A stretch of 64,000 bases of DNA from Vulcanimicrobiota bacterium (GTDB lineage: Bacteria; Vulcanimicrobiota; Vulcanimicrobiia; Vulcanimicrobiales; Vulcanimicrobiaceae): the NCBI GenBank assembly GCA_003161435.1, contig PMOS01000034.1, forward strand, positions 18,696-82,695, given 5' to 3'. How positions within the stretch are numbered: position 1 is the stretch's first letter; every line of letters starts with the position of its first letter. The notes beneath the pieces were generated by a model, which did not search any database, had not been told where the DNA came from, and saw nothing but the letters and a program-made list of their open reading frames with translations. Positions 51,879-60,202 of the stretch are shown here, piece by piece. Made by a program: the position numbers and the translations under genes.

Positions 51879-52742
51879 TCAGTGCCCGTGGCCGCCGCCG
51901 CGCGACGCCGAAGAGGACGTACGCCCGGAACTGCGTGCCGCGCCGGTCGGACCGCGCGAGCCGCCCGAGTAACCGCGCGAGCCGCCCGAGTAACCGCGCG
52001 TCGTCGCGCCCGAGTAACCGCGCGTCGTTGCGCCCGAGTAACCGCGCGTCGTTGCGCCCGAGTAACCGCGCGTCGTCGCGCCCGAGTAACCGCGCGTCGT
52101 TCCGGCCGGTGCGCTGAAGCCGGCTCGCGAGGTTGAAAACGAGCGCCAGGCGCCTTGCGGTGCGCGGCCGGCCGGTTCGATCGCCCGGCTGCCGCCCAGC
52201 GGAGCGCGAACGCCGACGAAGCCGCCGCTCGGTACGAAACCGCGACCGTTGTACGCGAACGGGCGGCCGTAGAAGGGACGGTGCTCGAAGCCGAAGCCGC
52301 CGTTGCCGAAGAAGAGCGACAGCCCGAACGACGGCCCATAGCCGTAAGCGAAGCCGGGGTACCACCAGCCGGGCCCGATGTAGACCGGCACCGGTAACGG
52401 GCCGTCATAATTGTACGGCGTGTCGATCTCGTTCGCATCGAACTCGCCGCCGTTGCTCACACCGAGGATTGTGACGCTCATCCCGGCTTCGAGCGTGAGC
52501 CCCGTCGGGTTGATGATCGTCCCTTGGTGGAGCTCGACGTTGTCGACGAAACCGCGGTCGTCGCGAACGCTGATGTTGAACGTCCCGTTGACCGACGCGA
52601 TGCGCCCCTGAATCGATTCGTCGCGACCCGGTTGCGCGTATGAGGGAATATCTTGCGCCGAAACGATCGTTGGGAGAACGAGCCCCACGATCGCGAGCGC
52701 TGCAGCCGCCATCTGCGGCGCGAAGGTCTTGGTACTGATCAT
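51879..52742 (-). CDS. Exported protein with glycine-rich RGYSG repeats
   Basis: A 287-aa protein. Signal peptide ~1-30 (AAALAIVGLVLPTIVSAQD), then an OB-like beta domain (~40-110: GRIASVNGTFNISVRDDRGF, GMSVTILGVSNGGEFDANEI). A Tyr/Gly/Pro-rich section with YGYGPSFGLSLFFGNGGFGF follows, and then a low-complexity C-terminus with six RGYSG units ending GGGHGH. The ATG at 52742 follows AGAAAG. Glycine/Ser/Arg-rich tails suggest surface binding or a disordered matrix role. I recognise no named family. Confidence 0.72.
   Translation of the reverse strand: MISTKTFAPQMAAAALAIVGLVLPTIVSAQDIPSYAQPGRDESIQGRIASVNGTFNISVRDDRGFVDNVELHQGTIINPTGLTLEAGMSVTILGVSNGGEFDANEIDTPYNYDGPLPVPVYIGPGWWYPGFAYGYGPSFGLSLFFGNGGFGFEHRPFYGRPFAYNGRGFVPSGGFVGVRAPLGGSRAIEPAGRAPQGAWRSFSTSRAGFSAPAGTTRGYSGATTRGYSGATTRGYSGATTRGYSGATTRGYSGGSRGYSGGSRGPTGAARSSGRTSSSASRGGGHGH
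51966..52101. repeat. Tandem repeat, 24-bp unit, inside the RGYSG gene
   Basis: The core CGAGTAACCGCGCG starts at 51966, 51987, 52011, 52035, 52059 and 52083, giving one 21-nt and four 24-nt periods. Units differ by single third-position changes. Repeats are in frame, so copy-number change would lengthen or shorten the protein without breaking it. Confidence 0.9.
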
Positions 52743-52970
52743 CGTAATCTTTCTATTCCCCGTTCGGGCAATGACTCCATACCGGTAAACGAGCGGCCGG
52801 GCCTCCGAGTGCTGGGGAATTTGCCAGAAAAGGTTTCTTCTCCGTACTCTAACGCGTTTTTCACGACGGCCCCGGCTTTCTATCCGACCGAGCCGTCGCG
52901 TCCGTAGGGGGGACGAAAGTCTCAGGGTTGGTCGGGCCCGGCGAAAACCTTGGCCGGCTTCCCGTGGTCG

Positions 52971-53981
52971 ATGGAGTCGATGACCGAGCGCGCGTTCGAA
53001 ACGAGCCGGCACCGCACGGTCTACCTGGAATGCGGGCCGCCGGACGGGCCGCTCATGATCTTCGTCCACGGCTGGCCCGCGCTCGCGATGTCGTGGCGGT
53101 CGCAACTGGTGCATTTCGCCGCCTTGGGCTACCGCTGCCTCGCACCCGACATGCGAGGCTACGGAGGATCGAGCGCGCCGCCGCAGCGTGAGGACTACGC
53201 GCTCGAGGAGATCGTCGCCGACATGCTCGAGCTCGTGCGCGACCTCGGCGCCGAAGGTGCGATCTGGGTCGGGCACGATTGGGGGAGCCCCGTCGTGTGG
53301 GAGCTCGCGCGGCAGCACCCGGAGCTGTGCCGCGGCGTCGTCAGCATGTGCGTTCCGTATATGGCCGACGGCTTTACGCCGTCGGCGCTGATCCCGCTCG
53401 TCGACCGGAACATCTACCCGGAGGCGGAGTTTCCGGTCGGCCAATGGGACTACATCCTGTTCTATGCGAGCGAGTTCGAAACGGCGCGCGCGACGTTCGA
53501 GTTCGACGTGCGCGCCACGGTCAAGGCGCTGTTTCGCAGCGGAAGCGCCAAGCACCACGGCCGGCCTGCGCCGACGGCGCGCATCAGTCGCGACGGTGGC
53601 TGGTTCGGCGGCGCGGGCCGCGCGCCGGACCTACCGCGCGATCCCGCGATGCTCTCCCAGGGCGATCTCGACCGGTACGTCGCCGCGTTCGAGCGATCGG
53701 GATTCTTCGGGCCCGACGCCTGGTACGTGAACCAAGAGCGCAACGCCCGGTACGCCCTGGCCTCCGGCCGGCGGACGCTGCGCTTGCCGGTTCTCTTCCT
53801 GCATGCGGCGTATGATTCGATCTGCGAAACGGTCGACTCGCGCATGGCAGAGCCGATGCGACGCGATTGCACCGACCTCACCGAGCACGTTCTCGAAGCG
53901 GGTCACTGGGTCGCGCAGGAGCAGCCCGCGCGCGTCAACGCCACGATCGAAGCGTGGCTGTCCGACCGCGGCTTGCGGTAG
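52971..53981 (+). CDS. Alpha/beta hydrolase, epoxide hydrolase-like
   Basis: A 336-aa hydrolase. The oxyanion segment is FVHGWPALAMSWRSQ, the nucleophile elbow GHDWGS carries an Asp as in soluble epoxide hydrolases and dehalogenases, and the His is in EAGHWVAQEQP. The acid may be the Asp in LHAAYDSICE. Cap-domain tyrosines that open epoxides are plausible (WDYILFYASEF, WYVNQERN). The ATG at 52971 is a choice; TTG 52950 and ATG 52980 are alternatives and none has a convincing ribosome site. It precedes cydA by 6 nt. Confidence 0.8.
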   Translation: MESMTERAFETSRHRTVYLECGPPDGPLMIFVHGWPALAMSWRSQLVHFAALGYRCLAPDMRGYGGSSAPPQREDYALEEIVADMLELVRDLGAEGAIWVGHDWGSPVVWELARQHPELCRGVVSMCVPYMADGFTPSALIPLVDRNIYPEAEFPVGQWDYILFYASEFETARATFEFDVRATVKALFRSGSAKHHGRPAPTARISRDGGWFGGAGRAPDLPRDPAMLSQGDLDRYVAAFERSGFFGPDAWYVNQERNARYALASGRRTLRLPVLFLHAAYDSICETVDSRMAEPMRRDCTDLTEHVLEAGHWVAQEQPARVNATIEAWLSDRGLR

Positions 53982-53987
53982 CCGGCG

Positions 53988-55307
53988 ATGGATGTCGTCA
54001 CCGCCGACCGGATCCAGTTCGCATTCACGATCATGTTCCACTATCTCTTCCCGATCGGAACGATGGGGTTGGCGCCGTTCGTCGCCTGGTACACCTGGCG
54101 CGGCGGGCGCGGAGACGAGCAAAGCGCGGCGAGCGCCGCGTTCTGGACGAAGATCTTCGCCGTCAACTTCGCCGCAGGTGTCGTGACGGGGATTCCGATG
54201 GAGTTTCAGTTCGGGACGAACTGGGCTGCGTTCTCAGCCAAGGCCGGGCCGGTCATCGGTCAGCCGCTCGCCATGGAGGGCATCTACGCGTTCTTCCTCG
54301 AGTCAGTGTTTCTCGGTGTGTTGTTGTACGGCCGCGGACGCGTGTCGCGAGCCTTGGTGACGCTGTCGGCGATCCTCGTTTGTGTCGGATCGTGGCTGTC
54401 GGGCTATTTCATCGTCGTAACCGACGCGTGGATGCAGCATCCCGTCGGCTATGCGATCGCGGCAGACGGGCGGATCGAGATGACGAGCCTGGCGGCGGTG
54501 CTGTTTTCGCCGTTCGCGTTGTGGCAGTTCGCGCACGTCCTGTGCGGCGCGCTCGTCGCCGGCGGTTTCATCGTGGCCGGCGTCGGCGCATACTATCTTC
54601 TCGCCGGCCGGGATTCGACGTTCGGGCGGGAATTCGTTCGCACCGGGGTCATCGTTGCGGCGCTCAGCTCGGCGTTGACGATCTTTCCGACCGGCGATCA
54701 GAACGGACGTGACGTCACCGCGGATCAGCCGGTGAAGCTGGCGGCGATGGAAGGGCTGTTCGCGTCGACGCGCGGCGCACCGCTCGCGATCATCGGTATG
54801 CCGAACGTCGAAAGCAAAACGCTGATCGACCCGGTCTTCGTCCCGGACGCGCTGAGTTTTCTCGCGTACGGCAACCTGCGCGCCGAGGTCGCGGGCCTCA
54901 ACGCGTACGCCACGGAGCTGTGGCCGCCGGTCGAGCTGACCTACTACGCGTATCACATCATGGTCGGGCTCGGCACGATCTTCATCGGCGTCGCCGGCAT
55001 CAGCCTGGTCTTGCTCGTCGCGCGCCGGCTCGAGCGGACGCGCGCCGCGCTGTGGGCGCTCATGCTGCTCATGCCGTTTCCGTACATCGCGAGCGAGGCG
55101 GGTTGGGTCGTCACCGAGGTGGGCCGCCAGCCCTGGATCGTCTACGGTCTCGTCCGCACGTCGGCCGGCATCTCGGCGAACGTCGCGGCGGGCGAGACGA
55201 TCTTCACGATCGTCGGGTTCATGGGCATGTACTTCTTGCTCGGCTTTCTGTTTTTGCATCTCACCCTGCGCCAGATCGGCGCCGGACCGCAGAAGAGCGC
55301 GATGTGA
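53988..55307 (+). CDS. cydA: Cytochrome bd ubiquinol oxidase subunit I
   Basis: The 439-aa heme subunit of the bd-type quinol oxidase, a terminal oxidase of the inner membrane. The heme b595/d ligand His is in FTIMFHYLFPIG near residue 18, the acidic pair of the proton path in MEGIYAFFLESVFLG and the b558 ligand His in LWQFAHVLCGALVAGG. The quinone motif reads GRQPWIVYGLVRTS. The periplasmic Q-loop is short, as in cyanide-insensitive or non-E. coli-type enzymes. cydB overlaps it by 4 nt; no cydX-like small gene is seen. Confidence 0.93.
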   Translation: MDVVTADRIQFAFTIMFHYLFPIGTMGLAPFVAWYTWRGGRGDEQSAASAAFWTKIFAVNFAAGVVTGIPMEFQFGTNWAAFSAKAGPVIGQPLAMEGIYAFFLESVFLGVLLYGRGRVSRALVTLSAILVCVGSWLSGYFIVVTDAWMQHPVGYAIAADGRIEMTSLAAVLFSPFALWQFAHVLCGALVAGGFIVAGVGAYYLLAGRDSTFGREFVRTGVIVAALSSALTIFPTGDQNGRDVTADQPVKLAAMEGLFASTRGAPLAIIGMPNVESKTLIDPVFVPDALSFLAYGNLRAEVAGLNAYATELWPPVELTYYAYHIMVGLGTIFIGVAGISLVLLVARRLERTRAALWALMLLMPFPYIASEAGWVVTEVGRQPWIVYGLVRTSAGISANVAAGETIFTIVGFMGMYFLLGFLFLHLTLRQIGAGPQKSAM

Positions 55308-56290
55308 TCCTCGTCGGGTACGTCGTGCTCGGACTCATGCTGGCGGTCTACGTCGCGCTCGACGGGTACGATCTCGGCGTCGCGGTCGTTTCGCCGGCCG
55401 TCGCGCGCAACGACGCGGACCGGGCCGTCGCGATGGAGAGCATCGGGCCGTTCTGGAACGGCAACGAGGTCTGGCTGATCGCGGCCGGCGGCACGCTGTT
55501 CGCGCTTTTTCCGCAGGCCTACGCGTCGTCGTTCAGCGGTTTCTATCTCCCGCTGATCATCGTGCTGTGGCTGTTGATGTTCCGCGGGATCGCGATGGAG
55601 CTGCGCGACCACTTCCCGAGCGCGGTCTGGCATGGCTTCTGGGACGCCGCGTTCACCGGCTCGAGCGGATTGTTGGTGGTCCTCTACGGCGTTGCGCTCG
55701 GCAACCTCTTGCGCGGCGTCCCGCTCGCGCACGGGTACTTCGTCGGGACGTTCGCTTTTCTGCTCAATCCGTACGCCGTCGCCGTCGGTCTCTTCGCATT
55801 GCTCGTGCTCGCACAGCACGGCTTGACGTTTCTTGCCTGGCGGGCCGACGCGACGGTCGCCGAGCGCGCCGCGCTGTTGGTTCCGCGGATCTGGTGGCCT
55901 ACGGCGGTCGCCTATCTCGGCATCACGGCGGCGACGCTTGCCGTGCACGGGGCGAGCATCGGGATGTCGAGCATCCTGCCCGTCGTCTCGCTCGCCGCGC
56001 TCGTGATGCTGCTGCGGTTCGCCGCCGGACGCCACGCGCGAGCCGCATTCGCTTCGTCGAGCGTCTTCGTCCTGAGCCTGCTCGGCACGGCCGCCGTCAC
56101 GCTTTATCCCTACATCGTGCCGGCGTATCCGGCGGGCAGCGGCGGGCTCAGCATCTATGACGAGAAACCCTCACCGGCCGTGCTCGGCACGTTTCTGGTG
56201 GTTGCGATCGTCGGGCTGGCGGCCGTGATCGTCTACCAGACGATCGCCGCGCGCTCGATGACGCGGCAAGACGAAAACGTCAACCCCTGA
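55304..56290 (+). CDS. cydB: Cytochrome bd ubiquinol oxidase subunit II
   Basis: The 328-aa partner of CydA with about eight helices. YVALDGYDLGVAVVSPAVAR is the CydB hallmark, followed by IGPFWNGNEVWLIAAGGTLF and FRGIAMELRDHF. The start GTG overlaps the cydA stop. The 3' end overlaps the convergent antiporter gene by 11 nt. The C-terminal VLGTFLVVAIVGLAAVIVYQ helix and short tail are normal, so the subunit looks intact. Confidence 0.93.
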   Translation: MILVGYVVLGLMLAVYVALDGYDLGVAVVSPAVARNDADRAVAMESIGPFWNGNEVWLIAAGGTLFALFPQAYASSFSGFYLPLIIVLWLLMFRGIAMELRDHFPSAVWHGFWDAAFTGSSGLLVVLYGVALGNLLRGVPLAHGYFVGTFAFLLNPYAVAVGLFALLVLAQHGLTFLAWRADATVAERAALLVPRIWWPTAVAYLGITAATLAVHGASIGMSSILPVVSLAALVMLLRFAAGRHARAAFASSSVFVLSLLGTAAVTLYPYIVPAYPAGSGGLSIYDEKPSPAVLGTFLVVAIVGLAAVIVYQTIAARSMTRQDENVNP

Positions 56291-57851
56291 GCCGACGCTC
56301 CGCTAGGTCGAGCGAGTTCAGAACTCGGCGCAAGACGGCGTTGTCGATCTCGCCGCGCGCGCGCAGGTTGATCAGCGCTTGGCGTTGCGCGTCGATCACC
56401 TCGCGCTCGGCCTGCCAATGCCGCTGCGCTTCCTCGGCCGTCGCGGCTTGGTCGGCCTTTTGCCTGACCAGCTTCTCGTGTTCGTAGCGCCGGCGCAGAT
56501 CGGCCGCGTGCCGAGCATCGATGCGGCCCTCGCGTTCCAACGCGTCGACCTTTTCTAAGGCCGCCTTGGCGACGCCGATCATCGCGCGGCGTACGTCTTC
56601 GGCCTCCTCGTCCTCGCCGTCGGAGATGTGCAGCGCGGAGATCACCACGGGTAGACTGAGCCCGCCCCCGACCAGCGTGACGAGGATGACGGTGAAGGTC
56701 AAGAAGATGATGAGTTCGCGGTGCGGGAACGCGGCGCCGCTCGCCGTGCTCAGTGGAAGCGCGAGCGCAGCGGCGAGCGAGACGGCGCCGCGCAAGCCCG
56801 ACCACGACGCGATCAAGGCGTGCTTCCAGTCGCCGTCCGGGTGTTCCGACGATCCGCCGATCCACGGCAGGTACTCGGTTCCCATCACCCACGCGAAGCG
56901 CACGACGATGACGACGACGTTGACGGCGATCGTGTACCACAGGATGCTCTGCCACGAGTTTTCACGCAAGACCACCGCGGCGATCGCGTGCAGTTGCAGG
57001 CCGACGAGCAGAAACAGCAGCGCGTTGGCGACGAAGACGAAGGTTTCCCAGAAGCCGATGAGCTGCAGGCGCGACGACGCGGTCAGCACCTCGGGGGTGA
57101 ACCGGTTGACGTAGACTCCGGCGGTGACGACGGAGAGCACGCCGGATATGCCGAACCGCTGCGCGGGCGCGTAGGCGAGAAACGGCACCAAGAGCGAGAT
57201 CACGCCTTGCAACTGCGTGTCGGTGACGCGCCGCCAGCCTTCGACGGCGACACGTCCGACGACCAAGCCGAGGACGAACGCGCCGATCGCCGCGACGACC
57301 AAGAACAGCACGATGTGCCAAAACCGGATGACGCCCGTCACCGCTGCCGTGATGGCCGCGGCGTAGAGCACCAGCGACAGCGCGTCGTTGACGAGGCTTT
57401 CGCCCTCGACGATCGCGATCAGGTGGCGCGGCATCTTGAGCCGCTCCAGCACCGGCGCCGATGCGAGCTCGTCGGTCGGCGCGACGATCGCGCCCAGCAC
57501 GAACGCGACCGCCCACGGTAGTCCCGGGACGACCGCGTGCATGACGATTGCGACCGCGACCGTGGTGGCGAAGACGAGGCCGACCGCCAGCATCGCGATC
57601 TGCCCCGGATTGGCGAGCATCACGTCGGTCGGCGCCGTCACCGCTTCCCAGTAGAGCAGCGGCGGAAGGAAGATCAGCAGCACCAGGTTGGGATCGAGAC
57701 GCACGGCGGGCAAGCCGGGGACGAATCCCAAGAGCAGACCGCCTAGCACCAGCACGATCGGATACGAGACGTGGGCACGCCGCGCCAGCGCGACGAGCGG
57801 AATCGTGACGACCAGCAGACCGATCAGGAGCTCGACTTGCGACTCGGTCAT
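56280..57851 (-). CDS. Na+/H+ antiporter, CPA1 (NhaP-like) family
   Basis: A 523-aa inner-membrane antiporter for pH and sodium balance. Around 12 helices fill residues 1-~400. The ion site is in FVLGAIVAPTDELASAPVLE and IVEGESLVNDALSLVLY, both standard. The last ~120 residues are a charged cytoplasmic helical tail (DARHAADLRRRYEHEKLVRQ, EAQRHWQAEREVIDAQRQ), likely regulatory. It ends convergently into cydB by 11 nt and lies 28 nt upstream of the lyase gene on the same strand. Confidence 0.9.
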   Translation of the reverse strand: MTESQVELLIGLLVVTIPLVALARRAHVSYPIVLVLGGLLLGFVPGLPAVRLDPNLVLLIFLPPLLYWEAVTAPTDVMLANPGQIAMLAVGLVFATTVAVAIVMHAVVPGLPWAVAFVLGAIVAPTDELASAPVLERLKMPRHLIAIVEGESLVNDALSLVLYAAAITAAVTGVIRFWHIVLFLVVAAIGAFVLGLVVGRVAVEGWRRVTDTQLQGVISLLVPFLAYAPAQRFGISGVLSVVTAGVYVNRFTPEVLTASSRLQLIGFWETFVFVANALLFLLVGLQLHAIAAVVLRENSWQSILWYTIAVNVVVIVVRFAWVMGTEYLPWIGGSSEHPDGDWKHALIASWSGLRGAVSLAAALALPLSTASGAAFPHRELIIFLTFTVILVTLVGGGLSLPVVISALHISDGEDEEAEDVRRAMIGVAKAALEKVDALEREGRIDARHAADLRRRYEHEKLVRQKADQAATAEEAQRHWQAEREVIDAQRQALINLRARGEIDNAVLRRVLNSLDLAERRLRG

Positions 57852-57879
57852 GCGTTACCGGCCGGACCCCGGTCCCGTC

Positions 57880-58797
57880 TCAGCGCGCGGCGGCGTGCGG
57901 CGTCGGGAGCGGCTCCGCGTCGTCGAGCGCGCGTTGCAACACGGCGCGAGCGGCGGCGAGCTTCGCGGCGTGGGTCCCCGTCGTGAAGCCTTGCGCCTCG
58001 ACGTATGCTGCGAGCGCCTCGAGATCGAGGTTGCCCGGCGCCTCGGGTGCGAACGGGCAGCCGCCGATCCCCGACAGCACGCCTTCGAAGCGCCGCACGC
58101 CATGCCGCAGCCCGGCCTCGACGTTGCGCAACGCGCTTCCGCGCAGGTCGTGGAAGTGCAACGAGAGCGCGATGCTCGAAACGTTGGTTACCGCCTCGAT
58201 GGTGGCGCCGACCGCCTCCGGCGTCGCCTTGCCGATCGTATCGGCGAGGCCGACCGTCGTGCAGCCGCCGGCTTCGAACCGGGCGACCATCTCGAGCACC
58301 GTGCCGAGCTCGATCGTCTCGTCGGCCCACGGTGAAACGAAGCTGCAGGAGATCGCCGCACGGAGGCTGATGCCGGCGGCGCGCGCGCGCGCCGCGATCG
58401 TCTCGAAGTAGGCCAGTGTCTCCGAGATCGTTCGGTTGTTGTTGGATGCGTTGTGGCGCGGGCTCGCGGAAGCGACGAACACGAGGTCGTAACTTCCCGG
58501 TTCGAATCCGGCGGCGGTGAAGGCCGTCCGCGCGCGCTCGAAGCCGCGCTCGTTGAGAATGAGCGCCGAGTAGCGAACGGTTCGCGGCAGCAGCGGGATC
58601 AGCGCGTCGGCGTCGGCCAGCTGCGGAACCCACGCCGGGTGGACGAACGACGTCGCCTCGATCTCGGCGATCCCCGCCGCCGCGACGGACGCGATGATCT
58701 CGACCTTGCGTGCGGTGGCCACGACGCGCGGCTCATCCTGCAACCCGTCGCGGGTCGTCACGTCGATCAACGTCACGGGTTCCGCGGTTGTGGCCAT
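57880..58797 (-). CDS. Hydroxymethylglutaryl-CoA lyase family protein
   Basis: A 305-aa aldolase-type barrel that in its family splits HMG-CoA (or a related acyl-CoA) to acetyl-CoA and acetoacetate. LIDVTTRDGLQDEP carries the catalytic Arg-Asp, LSLHFHDLRGSALRN gives the metal His pair and VLSGIGGCPFAPEAPGN contains the loop cysteine. The ATG at 58797 gives the expected N-terminus; an in-frame extension lacks similarity. No leucine-degradation partners are next to it, so its acyl-CoA source is unknown. Confidence 0.88.
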   Translation of the reverse strand: MATTAEPVTLIDVTTRDGLQDEPRVVATARKVEIIASVAAAGIAEIEATSFVHPAWVPQLADADALIPLLPRTVRYSALILNERGFERARTAFTAAGFEPGSYDLVFVASASPRHNASNNNRTISETLAYFETIAARARAAGISLRAAISCSFVSPWADETIELGTVLEMVARFEAGGCTTVGLADTIGKATPEAVGATIEAVTNVSSIALSLHFHDLRGSALRNVEAGLRHGVRRFEGVLSGIGGCPFAPEAPGNLDLEALAAYVEAQGFTTGTHAAKLAAARAVLQRALDDAEPLPTPHAAAR

Positions 58798-58844
58798 TCG
58801 AGCGGCAGTTTTGCACGCTGCGGAGCGTGGCCTGCCCAGCAGGG

Positions 58845-59636
58845 CTAGGTCGTCGCGGCGGGCGCCTCGGTGGCGGGCCGGCGCGTGCGAACGAAGACGT
58901 ACGCGAACACGAGCACCAGCGCCATGACGAGCGCCGCGCTGACCGCGAGATCTCCGACCGGGGAATGCCAGCCGGCGAGCTGCGCGGCTTCGTAACCCGC
59001 GACCGCGAGCGCGAGTCCCGTCACCGAACCGATCCATACGCGCATCAGCGCAGGCAGACTTCGCGCACGGAACGAGATCAGCCGATGGACCAGCAGCGAG
59101 TCGAGCGTGTCGGTGCAGATCATTCCGATCGAGAACATCGCACCGACGAGGATCGCCCCGTAGACACCCGCGCCGCTGCCGAACGCGACGGCGTAGGTCG
59201 CGATCTGGCTCGACGTCTCGAAGCCGAAGCCGAACAACAAACCGATCGGGATCGCCAGCAGCGCGTTCGTGCCCTCGCGCAGCGCACGCGGGAGCAGCCG
59301 CAGCTTGGCGCCGACGATCCGGTCCCCGCCGGCGCGCAGCTGCCGCAGGTTTGCCACGGCGATCGCGATCAGCACGACGATCGAGATGCACGTCCCGGCG
59401 GCTTCGATCGCGGTGCTGTGCGCAGCGAACCGCGCGCCGAGCAGCCCGACCAGCGCCGAGATCGCCAGCACCATCACCGTGTGTCCGCCGGCGAACATCG
59501 TCCCGACGAAGCGGCTGAGCAGCGGCGTGCGCGGGTAGGCGCTGCGCGTCACGTTGTCGATCGCGGCCAAATGGTCCGGATCGGCGCCGTGCCGCAGCCC
59601 GAGGGCGAACACCGTAAACGCGCTCGCAACGATCAT
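58845..59636 (-). CDS. Nickel/cobalt transporter, NiCoT (HoxN/NixA)-like
   Basis: A 263-aa inner-membrane permease. FALGLRHGADPDHLAAIDNV contains the HX4DH signature needed for Ni2+/Co2+ uptake, FGFGFETSSQIATYAVAFG is the second signature (usually LGFDTATE), and FSIGMICTDTLDSLLVHRL is the third. About seven helices; somewhat shorter than typical NiCoT. No cobalamin or nickel riboswitch could be recognised upstream. Metal choice between Ni and Co is open. The ATG start at 59636 lacks a strong ribosome site. Confidence 0.82.
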   Translation of the reverse strand: MIVASAFTVFALGLRHGADPDHLAAIDNVTRSAYPRTPLLSRFVGTMFAGGHTVMVLAISALVGLLGARFAAHSTAIEAAGTCISIVVLIAIAVANLRQLRAGGDRIVGAKLRLLPRALREGTNALLAIPIGLLFGFGFETSSQIATYAVAFGSGAGVYGAILVGAMFSIGMICTDTLDSLLVHRLISFRARSLPALMRVWIGSVTGLALAVAGYEAAQLAGWHSPVGDLAVSAALVMALVLVFAYVFVRTRRPATEAPAATT

Positions 59637-59737
59637 ACGCGAGGTACTTTCGCCGAGCCGCGACGGGTTGCATCTGCTTGCGCCGCAGCCGCTCTTCGAT
59701 GAAAAGCCGAGCCTCGCCACCGGTCGTCCTTGGCCGG

Positions 59738-59778
59738 GCGAAGGGCGACCGCACGGCGATCCTTCGAGAACCTCAGGA
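59738..59778. repeat. Degenerate copy of the REP-like element
   Basis: CGAAGGGCGA (from 59739) and, inverted, CCTTCGAGAACCTCAGGA (59761-59778) match the core of the arms at 35449-35534, at shorter spacing. As there, the CCTGAG end supplies the TGA of a minus-strand gene, here the VOC protein. Confidence 0.5.
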
Positions 59779-60159
59779 CCTAGTGCCGTTTTGGACGGAG
59801 AGCTCCCAGCGGTAGCCGTCGGGGTCGTGGAACCACAGTGCGAGGTGCGGCGAGCCGGGGGACTCGGGGCCGATCTCGTCGCCGGGATCTTCGAGCTTGA
59901 CGCCGTGCTCGCGCAACGTCTCGAGCGCAGCACGCAACTCGTCCATGTCGTCGAGGTGGAACGACATGTGTCCGAGCGCGCTCGGCGCGGGCCGGCCGCG
60001 GTGGAAGACGATGGTGATCGCATCGTTGCTCACCCCGACACCGTCTTCGAAGCGGAAGATCTCGTGCAGATCGAAGCGCTCGCCCCACCAGCGCGCGCTC
60101 GCGTCCGGATCGTGGACGCTGAGCCCGAAGTGTCCGACGTGCCCTAACCGTACTCGCAT
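59773..60159 (-). CDS. VOC (glyoxalase/extradiol) superfamily protein
   Basis: A 128-aa protein with two beta-alpha-beta-beta-beta units. VGHFGLSVHDPDASARWWGE carries the first metal-ligand position, GHMSFHLDDMDELRAALETL the second half and LALWFHDPDGYRWELS the last strand with a Glu. VOC proteins are glyoxalases, dioxygenases or resistance proteins; length and the single domain do not settle which. The next gene on this strand upstream encodes an intradiol dioxygenase 43 nt away, so an aromatic-degradation role is possible. The stop lies in a REP-like element. Confidence 0.8.
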   Translation of the reverse strand: MRVRLGHVGHFGLSVHDPDASARWWGERFDLHEIFRFEDGVGVSNDAITIVFHRGRPAPSALGHMSFHLDDMDELRAALETLREHGVKLEDPGDEIGPESPGSPHLALWFHDPDGYRWELSVQNGTRS

Positions 60160-60202
60160 AGGTACGGTATTCCCATTCGGCCGGTGTTGCCGTCAGTCTT
60201 CG

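Noticed and set aside
51950..52110. Regular repeats that might be a CRISPR array
   Set aside because: Periods are 21-24 nt with no distinct spacers and they translate in frame as RGYSG units of a secreted protein.
58470..58540. A GGTTCGAATCC-like T-loop sequence suggesting a tRNA
   Set aside because: It lies inside the well-conserved HMG-CoA lyase frame, and no acceptor, D or anticodon stems can be drawn around it.
59637..59772. Possible cobalamin or nickel riboswitch upstream of the NiCoT gene
   Set aside because: No B12-box-like GCCACT element in the right orientation and no conserved core could be found; part of the stretch is a REP-like repeat.
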